Assembly (NCBI GenBank): GCA_049601975.1 | Contig: JBMYRC010000006.1 | Span: 5,266-69,265, forward strand | DNA from: UBA6544 sp049601975 | GTDB taxonomy: Bacteria; Pseudomonadota; Alphaproteobacteria; UBA8366 | DNA: 64,000 nt | Reading direction: 5' to 3' | Position numbers and translations under genes: made by a program | In this document: positions 1-8,619 of the stretch, in pieces | Numbering within the stretch: position 1 is the first letter of the stretch | Layout of the letters: every line of letters starts with the position of its first letter | The notes under the pieces: model-generated | The model's database searches: none | The model's input: only the letters and a program-made list of their open reading frames with translations | What the model was told of the DNA's origin: nothing

Positions 1-893
1 CAGGCCACTTGCCCCGAGAGCGCTGCCCCCGTTGCCCGCGCCTTATGAATACCGGATATCAGGCGTTGCCAGCGCGTTGGGTCACTGATGTTCTGGGTAA
101 TCAGGAACCAGACCGGGCGTCCCGTCTTGCGCGCCAAATCCGTAAGCCAAGCCATCTCGGCATCCTCATTCTCAAATTCAGTGTTGATGCCGAAAGCGCC
201 GTGATCAAAACCGGCAAGGGCGGAGCCGATCCCCATCATCTCGTCGACCTCGGAATAGCGGCTCGGCACGAAACCGCCCGACAGCGTCTTATGTGAGTTG
301 GTGAGCGAAGTCGTGAATCCGAACGCCCCAGCCGCAAGCGCTTCCTCGGTCAGCGCCTTCATCGCGGCGATGTCTTCCGCGGTGGCGGGCTCCAAATTGA
401 TCGCCCTCTCCCCCATTACATAGACGCGGAGCGGCAAATGGCCAAGTTGTGCGCCAATATCGATAGTACGTGGCTGGCGCTCCAAGGCGTCAAGGAATTC
501 GGGGAAACTCTCCCAATCATAGGTCACACCCTCCTCAAGCGCAGTGCCGGGGATTTCCTCAATCGCCTCCATCAGGTCGATCAGCTCCCGGTGATGCTCT
601 GGCTTGACCGGTGCGAAGCCGACCCCGCAGTTACCAAACACTGTCGTGGTGACGCCGTGCCAGGAGGACGGTGCCAGGATCGGGTCCCAAGTCGCCTGCC
701 CGTCGTAATGAGTGTGCAAATCGACCCAGCCTGGAGAGACAAGCTGACCGTCTGCATCAATCTCACGCTTCCCCGGCCCGGCCTTACCGCCAACCTCGAC
801 AATCTTGCCGTCTTCAATCGCAATATCGCCCGTATAGGGTGCGTTGCCGTTGCCGTCGACAATGCTTCCGCCGCGTATGACCGTATCATGCAT
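1..893 (-). CDS. N-acyl-D-amino-acid deacylase family amidohydrolase (3' end outside window)
   Basis: Reading leftwards from the ATG at 893, the frame stays open to the window edge (297 codons), so the C-terminal part is missing. The N-terminus has the small beta-sandwich start of amidohydrolases (HDTVIRGGSIVDGNG), then the metal-binding motif VDLHTHYDGQATWDP and TTVFGNCGVGFAPV. That combination is typical of the D-aminoacylase/N-acyl-D-amino-acid deacylase branch, which hydrolyses N-acyl-D-amino acids and related cyclic amides in the cytoplasm. A GGGAGAG ribosome site precedes the ATG. It is divergent from tag. Family assignment is firm; the substrate cannot be told. Confidence 0.85.
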   Translation of the reverse strand, partial: MHDTVIRGGSIVDGNGNAPYTGDIAIEDGKIVEVGGKAGPGKREIDADGQLVSPGWVDLHTHYDGQATWDPILAPSSWHGVTTTVFGNCGVGFAPVKPEHHRELIDLMEAIEEIPGTALEEGVTYDWESFPEFLDALERQPRTIDIGAQLGHLPLRVYVMGERAINLEPATAEDIAAMKALTEEALAAGAFGFTTSLTNSHKTLSGGFVPSRYSEVDEMMGIGSALAGFDHGAFGINTEFENEDAEMAWLTDLARKTGRPVWFLITQNISDPTRWQRLISGIHKARATGAALSGQVA

Positions 894-1065
894 CGCATTC
901 TCTCCCAAAAATCCAGCCGAGGCCCCAAGCGCGAGGCGTTATCAGAAATCTATGGCGGACGCGAAGAAGGCAATAGCGCGGCTAGTCATCCAAACACGAG
1001 AAGACATCTCGCACACCTCTCGCGAATTCCATAAACTGGCGCCGCAATTCAATGGAGTCCCATCA

Positions 1066-1677
1066 ATGCCCGAAGCAATCCCCGGCCCGGACGGCCAAAG
1101 GCGCTGCAGCTGGTGTATCGTTACGCCGGAATACGTCCGCTATCACGATACTGAATGGGGCTTCCCCGTCGTGGATGACCAACGCTTGTTCGAGAAAATT
1201 TGCCTCGAGGGATTTCAATCCGGCTTGAGCTGGCGAACGATCCTGACCAAACGCGAAGACTTCCGCCGCGTTTTCCATGGCTTCGATTACAATAAAGTCG
1301 CCAAATTCACGGCAAAGGACGTAGAACGCCTTCTCCAAGACGCCTCCATCATCCGCCATCGTGGCAAGATCGAAGCGACGATCAACAACGCCAAACGCGC
1401 CCAGGAAATGATCGCCTCCGAAGGCTCGATCGCAGCCTATTTCTGGAGCTTTGAGCCAGACCCAGCGACCGTCCCCGCGCCGCAGACAATCACAACTTCG
1501 CCCGAATCTATTGCCGTATCAAAAGACCTCAAAAAACGCGGCTGGAAGTTCGTCGGCCCCACCACCATCTTCGCTTTCATGCAGGCCATGGGCCTGGTCA
1601 ACGACCACGTGGACGGCTGTATAACGGACGCAGAAGTCGCGCGGGTGCGCAAGACGTTTAAGCGACCGGGAACGTAG
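1066..1677 (+). CDS. tag: DNA-3-methyladenine glycosylase I
   Basis: 203 residues, against about 187 in E. coli. It excises 3-methyladenine from alkylated DNA in base excision repair. The zinc-binding residues of the Tag family are visible: the N-terminal CSWC cysteine and the His of YHDTEW, and the C-terminal HVDGC pair. The frame is open further upstream, but the ATG at 1066 is the likely start: it has a GGAG site 9 bases ahead and gives the expected N-terminus just before the CSWC motif. The stop overlaps the stop of the convergent dehydrogenase gene (shared TAGCTA). No operon partner is evident. Confidence 0.93.
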   Translation: MPEAIPGPDGQRRCSWCIVTPEYVRYHDTEWGFPVVDDQRLFEKICLEGFQSGLSWRTILTKREDFRRVFHGFDYNKVAKFTAKDVERLLQDASIIRHRGKIEATINNAKRAQEMIASEGSIAAYFWSFEPDPATVPAPQTITTSPESIAVSKDLKKRGWKFVGPTTIFAFMQAMGLVNDHVDGCITDAEVARVRKTFKRPGT

Positions 1678-2586
1678 CTACCTGTCTCGCGGGCCCAACT
1701 TTACGCCAATCATATCTTCATACAGCTTTATCAGTGCACTGCCGTCTTCTTTGTTCATACCCGCCGCCCGGGCCATTTGATAGACCTGCTGCGAGGCAGC
1801 GGCCATGAACATTGGCACACCAAGGGCCTTCGCAAACGCAGTCTCCAACTCCTGGTCTTTATAGGAAATATCAATAGTACCACCGGCCGAGAAATCACCG
1901 CTGAGATAGCGGGGTGCGGCGGCCTGAAAGCTGTATGAATTACCCGTACTCACGCCAATGACGTCAATCATCTGTTGCGGATCGAGCCCTGCCTTGGCGC
2001 CCAGTGACATCGCCTCGGCGATCACTACCTTGGTCACCTGGGTGATCATATTGTTGCAAAGTTTCATGGCCAGGCCATGCCCGATTTCGCCCATATGAAA
2101 GACATTCGCCGAGATCGCATCGAAATAAGGTCGGCAAGCATCAACCACCGACGCGTCTCCACCGACGATGACAGACAAGTCGCCGGACACCGCACGCGGC
2201 ACGCCACCGCTGACCGGCGCGTCAAGCATCCGTATGCCTTTCTCAGCCAGGATATCGTGTAGTTCCTTCACCATGATCGGATCGACGGTGGCGCTGCAAA
2301 CGAAGGTGTCGCCCTCCTGAGCACCCTCCAAGATTCCGCCATCCCCGAGAACCACGTCACGGATCTGCGCCGAAGTTTCGACGATGCAGATGACGGTCGA
2401 CGCTCCTTGCGCTACGCCGGCCGGACCGTTGGCGATCCGGGCGCCAAGACCGGCAAAACGTTCGTTTTTGACGGGGTCGATATCGTAGGCAACCATATCG
2501 AAGCCGGCTTTCAGCAGATTGGCCGCCATACCGCCGCCCATCATCCCCATGCCGATAAAGCCGATGGTGTTGTAGCGATCAATCAT
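1678..2586 (-). CDS. 3-hydroxyisobutyrate dehydrogenase family oxidoreductase
   Basis: 302 residues, the usual family length. The N-terminal Rossmann motif GFIGMGMMGGGMAANLLKAG binds NAD(P). It is followed by the substrate-loop motif DAPVSGGVPRA and the catalytic-lysine region GLAMKLCNN, which are the marks of beta-hydroxyacid dehydrogenases (3-hydroxyisobutyrate, tartronate semialdehyde and related). The start ATG overlaps the stop of the upstream SDR gene by four bases (ATGA), so the two are almost certainly translationally coupled and may act in succession on one hydroxyacid. The exact substrate is not determined. Confidence 0.88.
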   Translation of the reverse strand: MIDRYNTIGFIGMGMMGGGMAANLLKAGFDMVAYDIDPVKNERFAGLGARIANGPAGVAQGASTVICIVETSAQIRDVVLGDGGILEGAQEGDTFVCSATVDPIMVKELHDILAEKGIRMLDAPVSGGVPRAVSGDLSVIVGGDASVVDACRPYFDAISANVFHMGEIGHGLAMKLCNNMITQVTKVVIAEAMSLGAKAGLDPQQMIDVIGVSTGNSYSFQAAAPRYLSGDFSAGGTIDISYKDQELETAFAKALGVPMFMAAASQQVYQMARAAGMNKEDGSALIKLYEDMIGVKLGPRDR

Positions 2587-3350
2587 GAGAGACCTCCCGA
2601 GACATCAATGGTCAATCCAGTGACGAAATCCGCGTCACTCGACAACAGGAACGCGATCACCCCCGCCTGATCGCGCGCGGTGGCGATACGCTTCAATGGC
2701 ACCGCTTCAATTTCCGCAGCTTGGTTTTCAGCACCGCGCTTCTCCCAATGGGGCATCAAGCGCTCAGTCAAGGTAAGGCTTGGCGCGATCGCATTCACGT
2801 TGATGCCATCGGGTCCGAGTTCGAGTGACAGTTTTCGGGTCAAGGCGATGATGCCCCCCTTGGCCGCCGCGTAAGCGGAACTACTCTTCGCGCTCAGACC
2901 CCGCCCGGCAATGGATGCAAGGTTGACGATCTTTCCGCGCCCCGCCTTTTTCATGATGGGAATGACCGCATTGCTGAACAAAAACGTGGCGTTGAGATTG
3001 AAATCGATCAGCTTTTGCCAGTCCCCGAAGCTCATCTCGTCGATGGGAACGCTCGGGTTCTCGACAATGGTGCTGCCGCCGACCGCGTTCACCAGCAGGT
3101 CGACACTGCCGTATTTGGCTTCGACATCCGCGATCAGGGCGCGAACCTGAGCCTCGTCCATCGCATTGATGCAACGGCCGTCCACCGAACCGGGAGCATC
3201 CGCCAATTCCACCGCCATCTTGTCGAGCCGCTCTTGGTCGATCTCGACCGCGACGACCGTGGCCCCCTCATTGACTAAAATATCCGCCGTCGCCCGGCCG
3301 ATCCCCGCGCCGGCTGCGGTAATTACCGCCGTCTTACCTTCGAATTTCAT
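2583..3350 (-). CDS. SDR family oxidoreductase (3-oxoacyl-ACP reductase-like)
   Basis: 255 residues. Classical short-chain dehydrogenase layout: cofactor motif TAAGAGIGRATA near the N-terminus, NAVGG in the middle, catalytic Ser of NLASIAG, and the active-site YAAAKGG (Tyr-X3-Lys). The C-terminus SSDADFVTGLTIDVSGGLS is typical of FabG-like enzymes. It is the first gene of a two-gene unit with the hydroxyacid dehydrogenase downstream. A GAGGG lies 11 bases ahead of the ATG. NAD(P)-dependent alcohol/ketone oxidoreductase activity is secure; the substrate is unknown. Confidence 0.9.
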   Translation of the reverse strand: MKFEGKTAVITAAGAGIGRATADILVNEGATVVAVEIDQERLDKMAVELADAPGSVDGRCINAMDEAQVRALIADVEAKYGSVDLLVNAVGGSTIVENPSVPIDEMSFGDWQKLIDFNLNATFLFSNAVIPIMKKAGRGKIVNLASIAGRGLSAKSSSAYAAAKGGIIALTRKLSLELGPDGINVNAIAPSLTLTERLMPHWEKRGAENQAAEIEAVPLKRIATARDQAGVIAFLLSSDADFVTGLTIDVSGGLS

Positions 3351-3427
3351 GGTTTTTGTTCCCTCATTACGTTTCCAACCAAGGTAGGAGAGGCCCTAAT
3401 GATCGCAAGTAAGGGAAGGCAAAGCTA

Positions 3428-3455
3428 TACCGCGGTAAGATCCCGCACAATGCGG
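3428..3455. promoter_or_regulatory. Two dyad-symmetric elements in a divergent promoter region
   Basis: The 207-base gap between the SDR gene (leftward) and the DHA2 exporter (rightward) holds a perfect 10-bp palindrome TACCGCGGTA at 3428-3437. Next to it, CCGCA-CAA-TGCGG at 3443-3455 is a second dyad. Paired dyads between divergent genes suit a TetR- or MarR-type operator, but no regulator gene is adjacent, so this is a sequence observation with an inferred role. Confidence 0.3.
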
Positions 3456-3557
3456 TCAACGTCCAATGGAATTGCGACAGCGACGGTACTGTTCCGAGCC
3501 GTTTAAAAGAGCCATAGTTTTCGAATGTTCCATGACCGCGTTCAAAGTTGATACAAA

Positions 3558-5051
3558 GTGCTGCTACTCGTCACTTGCACGTTGGTCACGACCCTCTATG
3601 CGACAACGATTACGATCGCCAACGTATCGCTGCCGCAAATTCAGGGTGCGCTATCCGCAAGTCCAGACCAGGTCGCTTGGATCGTCACTGCTAATCTAAT
3701 CGCGACAGCTGTCACGATTCCACTGGCGGGATGGTTCTCCAACCGGTTCGGCCGTCGCCGTTGCATGATATGGGGTACCGTGGGCTTCGGCGTCGCCACG
3801 CTTATGTGCGGGCTTTCGACCTCACTCACCGAGCTTATCATTTGGCGTGTGGTGCAATCGGCTTTCGGCTCACCGTTGACGCCGATCTCGCAATCGATCG
3901 TGATCGACGAGTTCACCGGCGAGAAGCGCGGTATGGCCACCGCGATTTACAGTATGGGCGTCGGTGTCGCGCCGACGTTGGCACCGCTGGTCGGCGGTTA
4001 TGTCAGCGAGGAAATTTCCTGGCGCTGGGTTTTCTTCATTCTGCTGCCGCTTGCAGTCGTCGCCCTCATAGGTGTCCTCGCCTTCATTAAGCCCGACCCG
4101 CCGCATCGAGAACGGGCAAAGCTCGATTGGACTGGGTTCCTCAGCCTCGCCGTCGCCGTCGCCTGCGTGCAGCTCATGTTGGACCGGGGCGAGCGTGAAG
4201 ACTGGTTCGACTCGATAGAGATCATCATTGAATTGTGCGGGGCGATCGTGTTTGGCTGGATCTTCCTGGTGCACAGCCTGACGAGCGAGCGCCCGTTCAT
4301 CGACCCACGGCTGTTGCTCGAACGAAATTTTGTTCTGGGCATCGGTATCGCGACCGTGTTCGGTATGCTGTTCGTCACCCCAATGGTGTTGATCCCAGCC
4401 ATGATACAGCAGCTGCGGGATGTGCCCGAATTCACGTCCGGTTTGCTGATCGCTTCACGCAGTCTCGGTACCATGCTGGCCCAGATCCTCATGATCGCAT
4501 TCGCGCACCGCTGGGACCCGCGGCCCTTGTTTCTGATCGGTTTTGGAACGCACACCATCGCGGGCTTGGCGATGATAGAGCTCGATATGAACGCCCCCCT
4601 GCCGGACCTGACCTGGATGATGATCATGCAGGGGTTCGGTGTCGGGTGCCTATGGGTCCCGATGACCTTAGTGACATTCTCGAATTTCGACCCCCGTCGG
4701 TCAGCGGAGGGCATGGCACTGTTTCATTTCGTCCGCAGCATAGGCTCCAGTTATTACATATCGGCGAGTTTCATTGTCGTTTTCCACACGCAGAAAATTT
4801 CTTATAGCGAGCTGGTTCAGTGGATTAATCCCTTCAGCGAGCGCTGGCGCATGACCGACCTACCGGAAGCTTGGAATATCGATACGACCACCGGTCTGGC
4901 CAATGTCGCGGGCGAAGTCGCACGCCAGGCAACGGCGGTCGGCTACATAAATTCATTCAACCTGTTCCTGTGGACGACGCTGCTAGCCTACCCGCTCATC
5001 GCGCTGATTGTCTGGCCGCCACGTGGTTATCGGACGCGCAGCAAGCGCTAG
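3558..5051 (+). CDS. DHA2-family MFS transporter (EmrB/QacA-like drug exporter)
   Basis: 497 residues with about 14 hydrophobic segments. The first helix ends in TTITIANVSLPQIQGAL, the DHA2 signature, followed by WIVTANLIATAV and the GWFSNRFGRRR loop between helices 2 and 3. These are proton-driven inner-membrane multidrug exporters. The frame begins at GTG 3558 right after an in-frame TGA (3549-3551). A further ATG at 3525 sits in the same frame before that TGA, so either the gene truly starts at the weakly preceded GTG or its first codons were cut off by a nonsense change. The cytoplasmic N-tail is unusually short. Confidence 0.85.
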   Translation: MLLLVTCTLVTTLYATTITIANVSLPQIQGALSASPDQVAWIVTANLIATAVTIPLAGWFSNRFGRRRCMIWGTVGFGVATLMCGLSTSLTELIIWRVVQSAFGSPLTPISQSIVIDEFTGEKRGMATAIYSMGVGVAPTLAPLVGGYVSEEISWRWVFFILLPLAVVALIGVLAFIKPDPPHRERAKLDWTGFLSLAVAVACVQLMLDRGEREDWFDSIEIIIELCGAIVFGWIFLVHSLTSERPFIDPRLLLERNFVLGIGIATVFGMLFVTPMVLIPAMIQQLRDVPEFTSGLLIASRSLGTMLAQILMIAFAHRWDPRPLFLIGFGTHTIAGLAMIELDMNAPLPDLTWMMIMQGFGVGCLWVPMTLVTFSNFDPRRSAEGMALFHFVRSIGSSYYISASFIVVFHTQKISYSELVQWINPFSERWRMTDLPEAWNIDTTTGLANVAGEVARQATAVGYINSFNLFLWTTLLAYPLIALIVWPPRGYRTRSKR

Positions 5052-5300
5052 TTAATCGATGTTGAAAGGAAGAAGACGGCGGACGGCCGCGAACCGGCCA
5101 GGAGAAAGATTATCGAATTGTCCGCCTCGAACCGGAAGACTTCAAAGGCGATGTTTCGCCTCACGAAGTCATATTCCATATGGGCGAACACAAAATCAAC
5201 GTCCTCAAAAGCCCGAACCATGTTCAGCCGAAGCCCGGTCTCAATACTCTTCAAGAGAGCTCGGATCTGCTCTTTCTTCGCAACCGCCTTTGTCTTCGAT
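5048..5300 (-). pseudogene. Decayed NTF2-like/SnoaL-type gene remnant
   Basis: Reading leftwards from about 5300, the translation gives KKEQIRALLKSIETG and then VRAFEDVDFVFAHMEYDF followed by AFEVFRFEAD. In intact NTF2-like proteins of this type about forty residues normally separate the SIETG and VRVFEDGDFVFAHTEYDF blocks, so an internal deletion is apparent. After FRFEAD the expected WDN(L) tail appears only in another frame (FDNLSPG), implying a frameshift too. No proper start codon exists: a TAG lies two codons before the aligned start. The family match is from memory of the consensus; decay is inferred. Confidence 0.5.
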
Positions 5301-5363
5301 ACCTAATGGATTTGAACGCCGGAACCTGACCTGGGAACTCGGAATGACGAAAGACGCGGCATC

Positions 5364-5951
5364 CTACACCGTCCGTTCGATATCCTCGCCCCATCGCTTC
5401 GTGAAGCCAGTGTCGAAGTCAAACAAGTCCAGCGTCCGCCCAATCGTCTGATCGATCATTTCCTCAATGCTTTTAGGACGCGCGTAAAACGCGGGCACCG
5501 GGGGGGCGACGATGGCGCCCATTTCGGTCACCGCCTGCATTGAGCGGATGTGGCCCGCGTGTAGTGGTGTCTCCCTCAACATCAAGACGAGGCGGCGGCG
5601 TTCTTTCAGTACCACGTCGGCGGCGCGTGAAAGCAACGAAGAGGTCACGCCAGAGGATATCTCGCCCATGGAGCGGATCGAGCATGGGGCTACCACCATT
5701 CCCATAGTCTTAAAGGAGCCCGAGGAAATCGCGGCACCGATATCCGCTGCCAGGTAGACCACGTCCGCCAGTGCCTTCACATCGGCAGCTTTCCAGTCGG
5801 TCTCGTAGGCGACGGTGATCTCCGCGGATTTCGAGATTACGAGATGGGTCTCAACCGGTGTATCTCGCAATAATTCCAACATGCGGATGCCATAGATAAC
5901 CCCGGAAGCTCCGGAAATGCCGATGATTAGACGTTGGGGAGCGTCGGCCAC
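5364..5951 (-). CDS. ubiX: UbiX family flavin prenyltransferase
   Basis: 195 residues from GTG 5951. UbiX prenylates FMN with dimethylallyl phosphate to make the prenyl-FMN cofactor of UbiD-type decarboxylases. Family motifs: GISGASGVIYGIRMLELL (flavin loop), SGSFKTMGMVVAPCS, and the LMLRETPL block with MGAIVAPPVPAFY near the end. The GTG is chosen because GAGGAG precedes it at good spacing and it begins just after the upstream ubiD-like stop (5956). The ATG at 5981 would overlap that gene by 26 bases. The pairing shows that it serves the adjacent decarboxylase. Confidence 0.9.
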   Translation of the reverse strand: MADAPQRLIIGISGASGVIYGIRMLELLRDTPVETHLVISKSAEITVAYETDWKAADVKALADVVYLAADIGAAISSGSFKTMGMVVAPCSIRSMGEISSGVTSSLLSRAADVVLKERRRLVLMLRETPLHAGHIRSMQAVTEMGAIVAPPVPAFYARPKSIEEMIDQTIGRTLDLFDFDTGFTKRWGEDIERTV

Positions 5952-5955
5952 GTCC

Positions 5956-7602
5956 CTACTCCTCGTCCGGATTAAAGTCATCGCCCATCACGTCGCGGAT
6001 CGAAACTTGCGGGTCTTCGATCTTTTGCTTGAGTTGGGCCGTTCGCTCGCCGTTGATTAGGTAATCGCCGTCCGTGGCGCGTCGCGCCATGGCTTCCCAC
6101 TTGGAGTTCCAATCGCCGAGCGAGTAGCCATGCCATGGCACTTCCGGTGTCAATGGCGGCAGATCTAGCTCCTCCCAAAGGTCTTTCGCCCGCTCCATGT
6201 GTTCTTTCGTAGGCAAGGCCACTGGCGGCAGGTCGTATTTTAGGGTGGCGTCGATGAGCATGGTCGACTCCTCGCCGGCCTCTTTCAAGACCGGGCCGTG
6301 GCCGCGCGCCCGGTAGTCGATGATCTGAATATCCTTCACCGGATTGGCCCGATACGACATGGCCCAGAGAATGGCGTCCGCGTTGTTCGGATCGATGTCG
6401 TCGTTGATTGCTATACAATATTTTCCAACTGCCGCCTGATAGGAGGAAATGCCCATAAGCGCCCGCCATATCTCGGTTTTCTTGGAATCCCGGTCTACTG
6501 TGATCGCAACGAATCGCCGAAGATTCGTCAAAGGTTCGTGCAGCGATACCTTCTGCACACAGCGAATACCGAGCGTATCACGAAGATAGGATTTGAACAT
6601 CGGCTCATAGGCGACACGCTTGATGACGCTGCTCTCGCTCGGCGTCACCTGACTTATGATCGAGCTCACCACCGGCTTCTTCTGCATGGTGATGGCGGTG
6701 ACATCCATCGTGTTGTTGTATTCCTCAAGCGCGATATAACCGTGGGATTCGCCGAAGGGGCCTTCAGGCTCCAGGTATTCGGGATCGATGTATCCTTCGA
6801 TGACGACCTGTGCCTCGGCCGGGACATAAAGGTCGACGGTCTTCGCCTTCACTGTGTTGATTGGACCGCCTGCAAGACCGCCGGCCACGGTCAACTCATC
6901 GACGCCCAATTTCACTTTTTGAGGGCCGGTATATTCGACCACCGGTGGGCAACCGAGGATGATGCAGACAGGCATCTTTTCCTTCCGCTTTTGGTAGCCC
7001 TTCCAATGATTGTAGCCGCCTGACTGGGTGGATATCTGCATCATGACCGCAAGGCGGTCGGCGGCTTTCAGATTGCCGCGATAGACGCCCATGTTCTGGA
7101 CGCTACTGTCGATATCCTTGGTGATCCAGGTCGCCGCCGTGAAATAGGGCCCGACGTCATATCCCGGCGTTGAAATCGGGATCGGCAAGGCGTCAAGGCC
7201 GTTGCCCGGCCCTTGCACTTCGGCACCCGTCAGCACGATTTCCTGGCAGGGTGCTTCCTCGACCACATTGGTCGCCACGGGATGATTGAGGCCCCGATCC
7301 CAAAGTGGACCGATATCGTCCAATGACTCCGCCGCCATCCCGATCCGGTAAATCTCGGGATTGGCTGCCAAGCCACCGATCAGAACGGGGATATCGTACT
7401 TCAGCCCCTTACTGTCGACGACGTTGGTGAACAAGAAGGCCTTGCGCTCCGCCTCCGTAATACCACCCCGGAACTGCCAGCGGACCAGCGGATGCATCTC
7501 CGTGTCCTTATTGACCGGCTTATCGATCCGGTAGAGCAGGCCCGCTTCATCCAGCTCCTCAATGTGTTCCCACAGATCTTTATAGGCGCGTCCCTCAGCC
7601 AT
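5956..7602 (-). CDS. UbiD family decarboxylase
   Basis: 548 residues, longer than ubiquinone-pathway UbiD (about 490) and nearer to the variant UbiD-type (de)carboxylases. The prenyl-FMN/metal region appears as QNMGVYRG, and the catalytic glutamates lie in PEGPFGESHGY, in agreement with the E-R-E triad of the family. The C-terminal WEELDLPPLTPEVPWHGY segment resembles the aromatic/phenolic acid subgroup. It forms a two-gene operon with ubiX and is divergent from a glyoxalase-like gene. A catabolic decarboxylase is more likely than ubiquinone synthesis, but the substrate is unknown. Confidence 0.88.
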   Translation of the reverse strand: MAEGRAYKDLWEHIEELDEAGLLYRIDKPVNKDTEMHPLVRWQFRGGITEAERKAFLFTNVVDSKGLKYDIPVLIGGLAANPEIYRIGMAAESLDDIGPLWDRGLNHPVATNVVEEAPCQEIVLTGAEVQGPGNGLDALPIPISTPGYDVGPYFTAATWITKDIDSSVQNMGVYRGNLKAADRLAVMMQISTQSGGYNHWKGYQKRKEKMPVCIILGCPPVVEYTGPQKVKLGVDELTVAGGLAGGPINTVKAKTVDLYVPAEAQVVIEGYIDPEYLEPEGPFGESHGYIALEEYNNTMDVTAITMQKKPVVSSIISQVTPSESSVIKRVAYEPMFKSYLRDTLGIRCVQKVSLHEPLTNLRRFVAITVDRDSKKTEIWRALMGISSYQAAVGKYCIAINDDIDPNNADAILWAMSYRANPVKDIQIIDYRARGHGPVLKEAGEESTMLIDATLKYDLPPVALPTKEHMERAKDLWEELDLPPLTPEVPWHGYSLGDWNSKWEAMARRATDGDYLINGERTAQLKQKIEDPQVSIRDVMGDDFNPDEE

Positions 7603-7689
7603 GTGCTCTCGTCTTCCTTCACTGTCGCTTCACTGGCTATAAGTATCGGGCGCTTTTATCCTGCGTCCAGCATCCATTGGGAGAAAGAG

Positions 7690-8619
7690 ATGGCTTCGAT
7701 CAACCGGCAGAGCCCCGAGGGCGACGAAATCTTCTACGACCATATCGGCTACTTCGTACACGATTTGGACGACGCAGGCTCGCGAATGGAAAAACTCGGC
7801 TTCCAAGTCTCTGCCACCAACATCCAATACAATGAAGATGCGACGGGCGAATTACAGAGAACCCACACATCCAACAAACTTGTGAAGTTAAATCTGGGCT
7901 TTATAGAAATGCTTGCCGCGACCGGCGAAAGCCCCCTCGCTGACCAATTGAAGAATATGCTGGCGCGCTATCAGGGCCTCCACGTCATAGCGCTCACCAA
8001 TGCCGATATAGAGGCGACCGCCGCCCGACTCGCGGCGTCCGGAATTGATATGCAGGACCCGGCGCATTTGCGGCGAAAAGTCATGGTGAATGGTGAGGAA
8101 ACACTGATGGTGTTCACGGTCTGTAGGGTTAAACCCGGCACCTACAATGAGGGCCGTCTGCAGATCCTGACCAATCATACGCCGGAGAATTTTTGGCTGC
8201 CGGGCGATATGGACCATGCCAACGGAGCCGATACGCTGACCGACCTGTTGATCTGCGTCGATGACGTGGAGGAAGCAGTTGGCCGATACGAGACGTTTTT
8301 CGGTACCGAGGCGATCACCATGGCGGGATTGCACACGTTGGACCTCGCGCGTGGACGGTTCCACTTCGTCACGCCGGAACAGGCGCAAGCGATGCTACCA
8401 GGGTTCACGGGCCCCACCTTGCCCTATACTTGCGGGCAAGGCTTGGGGAGTCTCGACCTGGCGGAATCGAAAGCCTTCTTCGGAATGGCAGGTGTGCCCG
8501 CTGTCTACGAGGACGATAACTTTTTCTGCATCGGCCCGGGCGACGCCATGGGCGCTTACCTGCTGTTCCACGATAAGGCCGTGGACGCACCCTGGCCGTC
8601 ACTCGCTGAGCGACAGTAA
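7690..8619 (+). CDS. VOC (glyoxalase-like) superfamily protein
   Basis: 309 residues. Two glyoxalase/VOC modules are visible, residues about 15-130 (DHIGYFVHDLDDAGSRMEKLGF) and 185-300 (DLLICVDDVEEAVGRYETFFG). This resembles the Glyoxalase_3 / lyase-like two-module proteins. The frame is open from 7492, but ATG 7690 has a GGGAGAAAGAG site immediately ahead and begins at the natural domain border. The end overlaps the convergent hydrolase gene by 21 bases. Divergence from ubiD/ubiX hints at a shared pathway. Activity (lyase, isomerase or dioxygenase) cannot be decided from sequence alone. Confidence 0.8.
   Translation: MASINRQSPEGDEIFYDHIGYFVHDLDDAGSRMEKLGFQVSATNIQYNEDATGELQRTHTSNKLVKLNLGFIEMLAATGESPLADQLKNMLARYQGLHVIALTNADIEATAARLAASGIDMQDPAHLRRKVMVNGEETLMVFTVCRVKPGTYNEGRLQILTNHTPENFWLPGDMDHANGADTLTDLLICVDDVEEAVGRYETFFGTEAITMAGLHTLDLARGRFHFVTPEQAQAMLPGFTGPTLPYTCGQGLGSLDLAESKAFFGMAGVPAVYEDDNFFCIGPGDAMGAYLLFHDKAVDAPWPSLAERQ

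Noticed and set aside
438..1034. 198-codon open frame on the plus strand
   Set aside because: It lies opposite the amidohydrolase gene, whose minus-strand translation contains clear metal-binding motifs; the plus frame has no recognisable domain.
3549..3551. In-frame TGA at the start of the DHA2 exporter as a possible selenocysteine codon
   Set aside because: No redox motif, no SECIS-like hairpin and the position is in a non-conserved N-tail; treated as start or nonsense problem.
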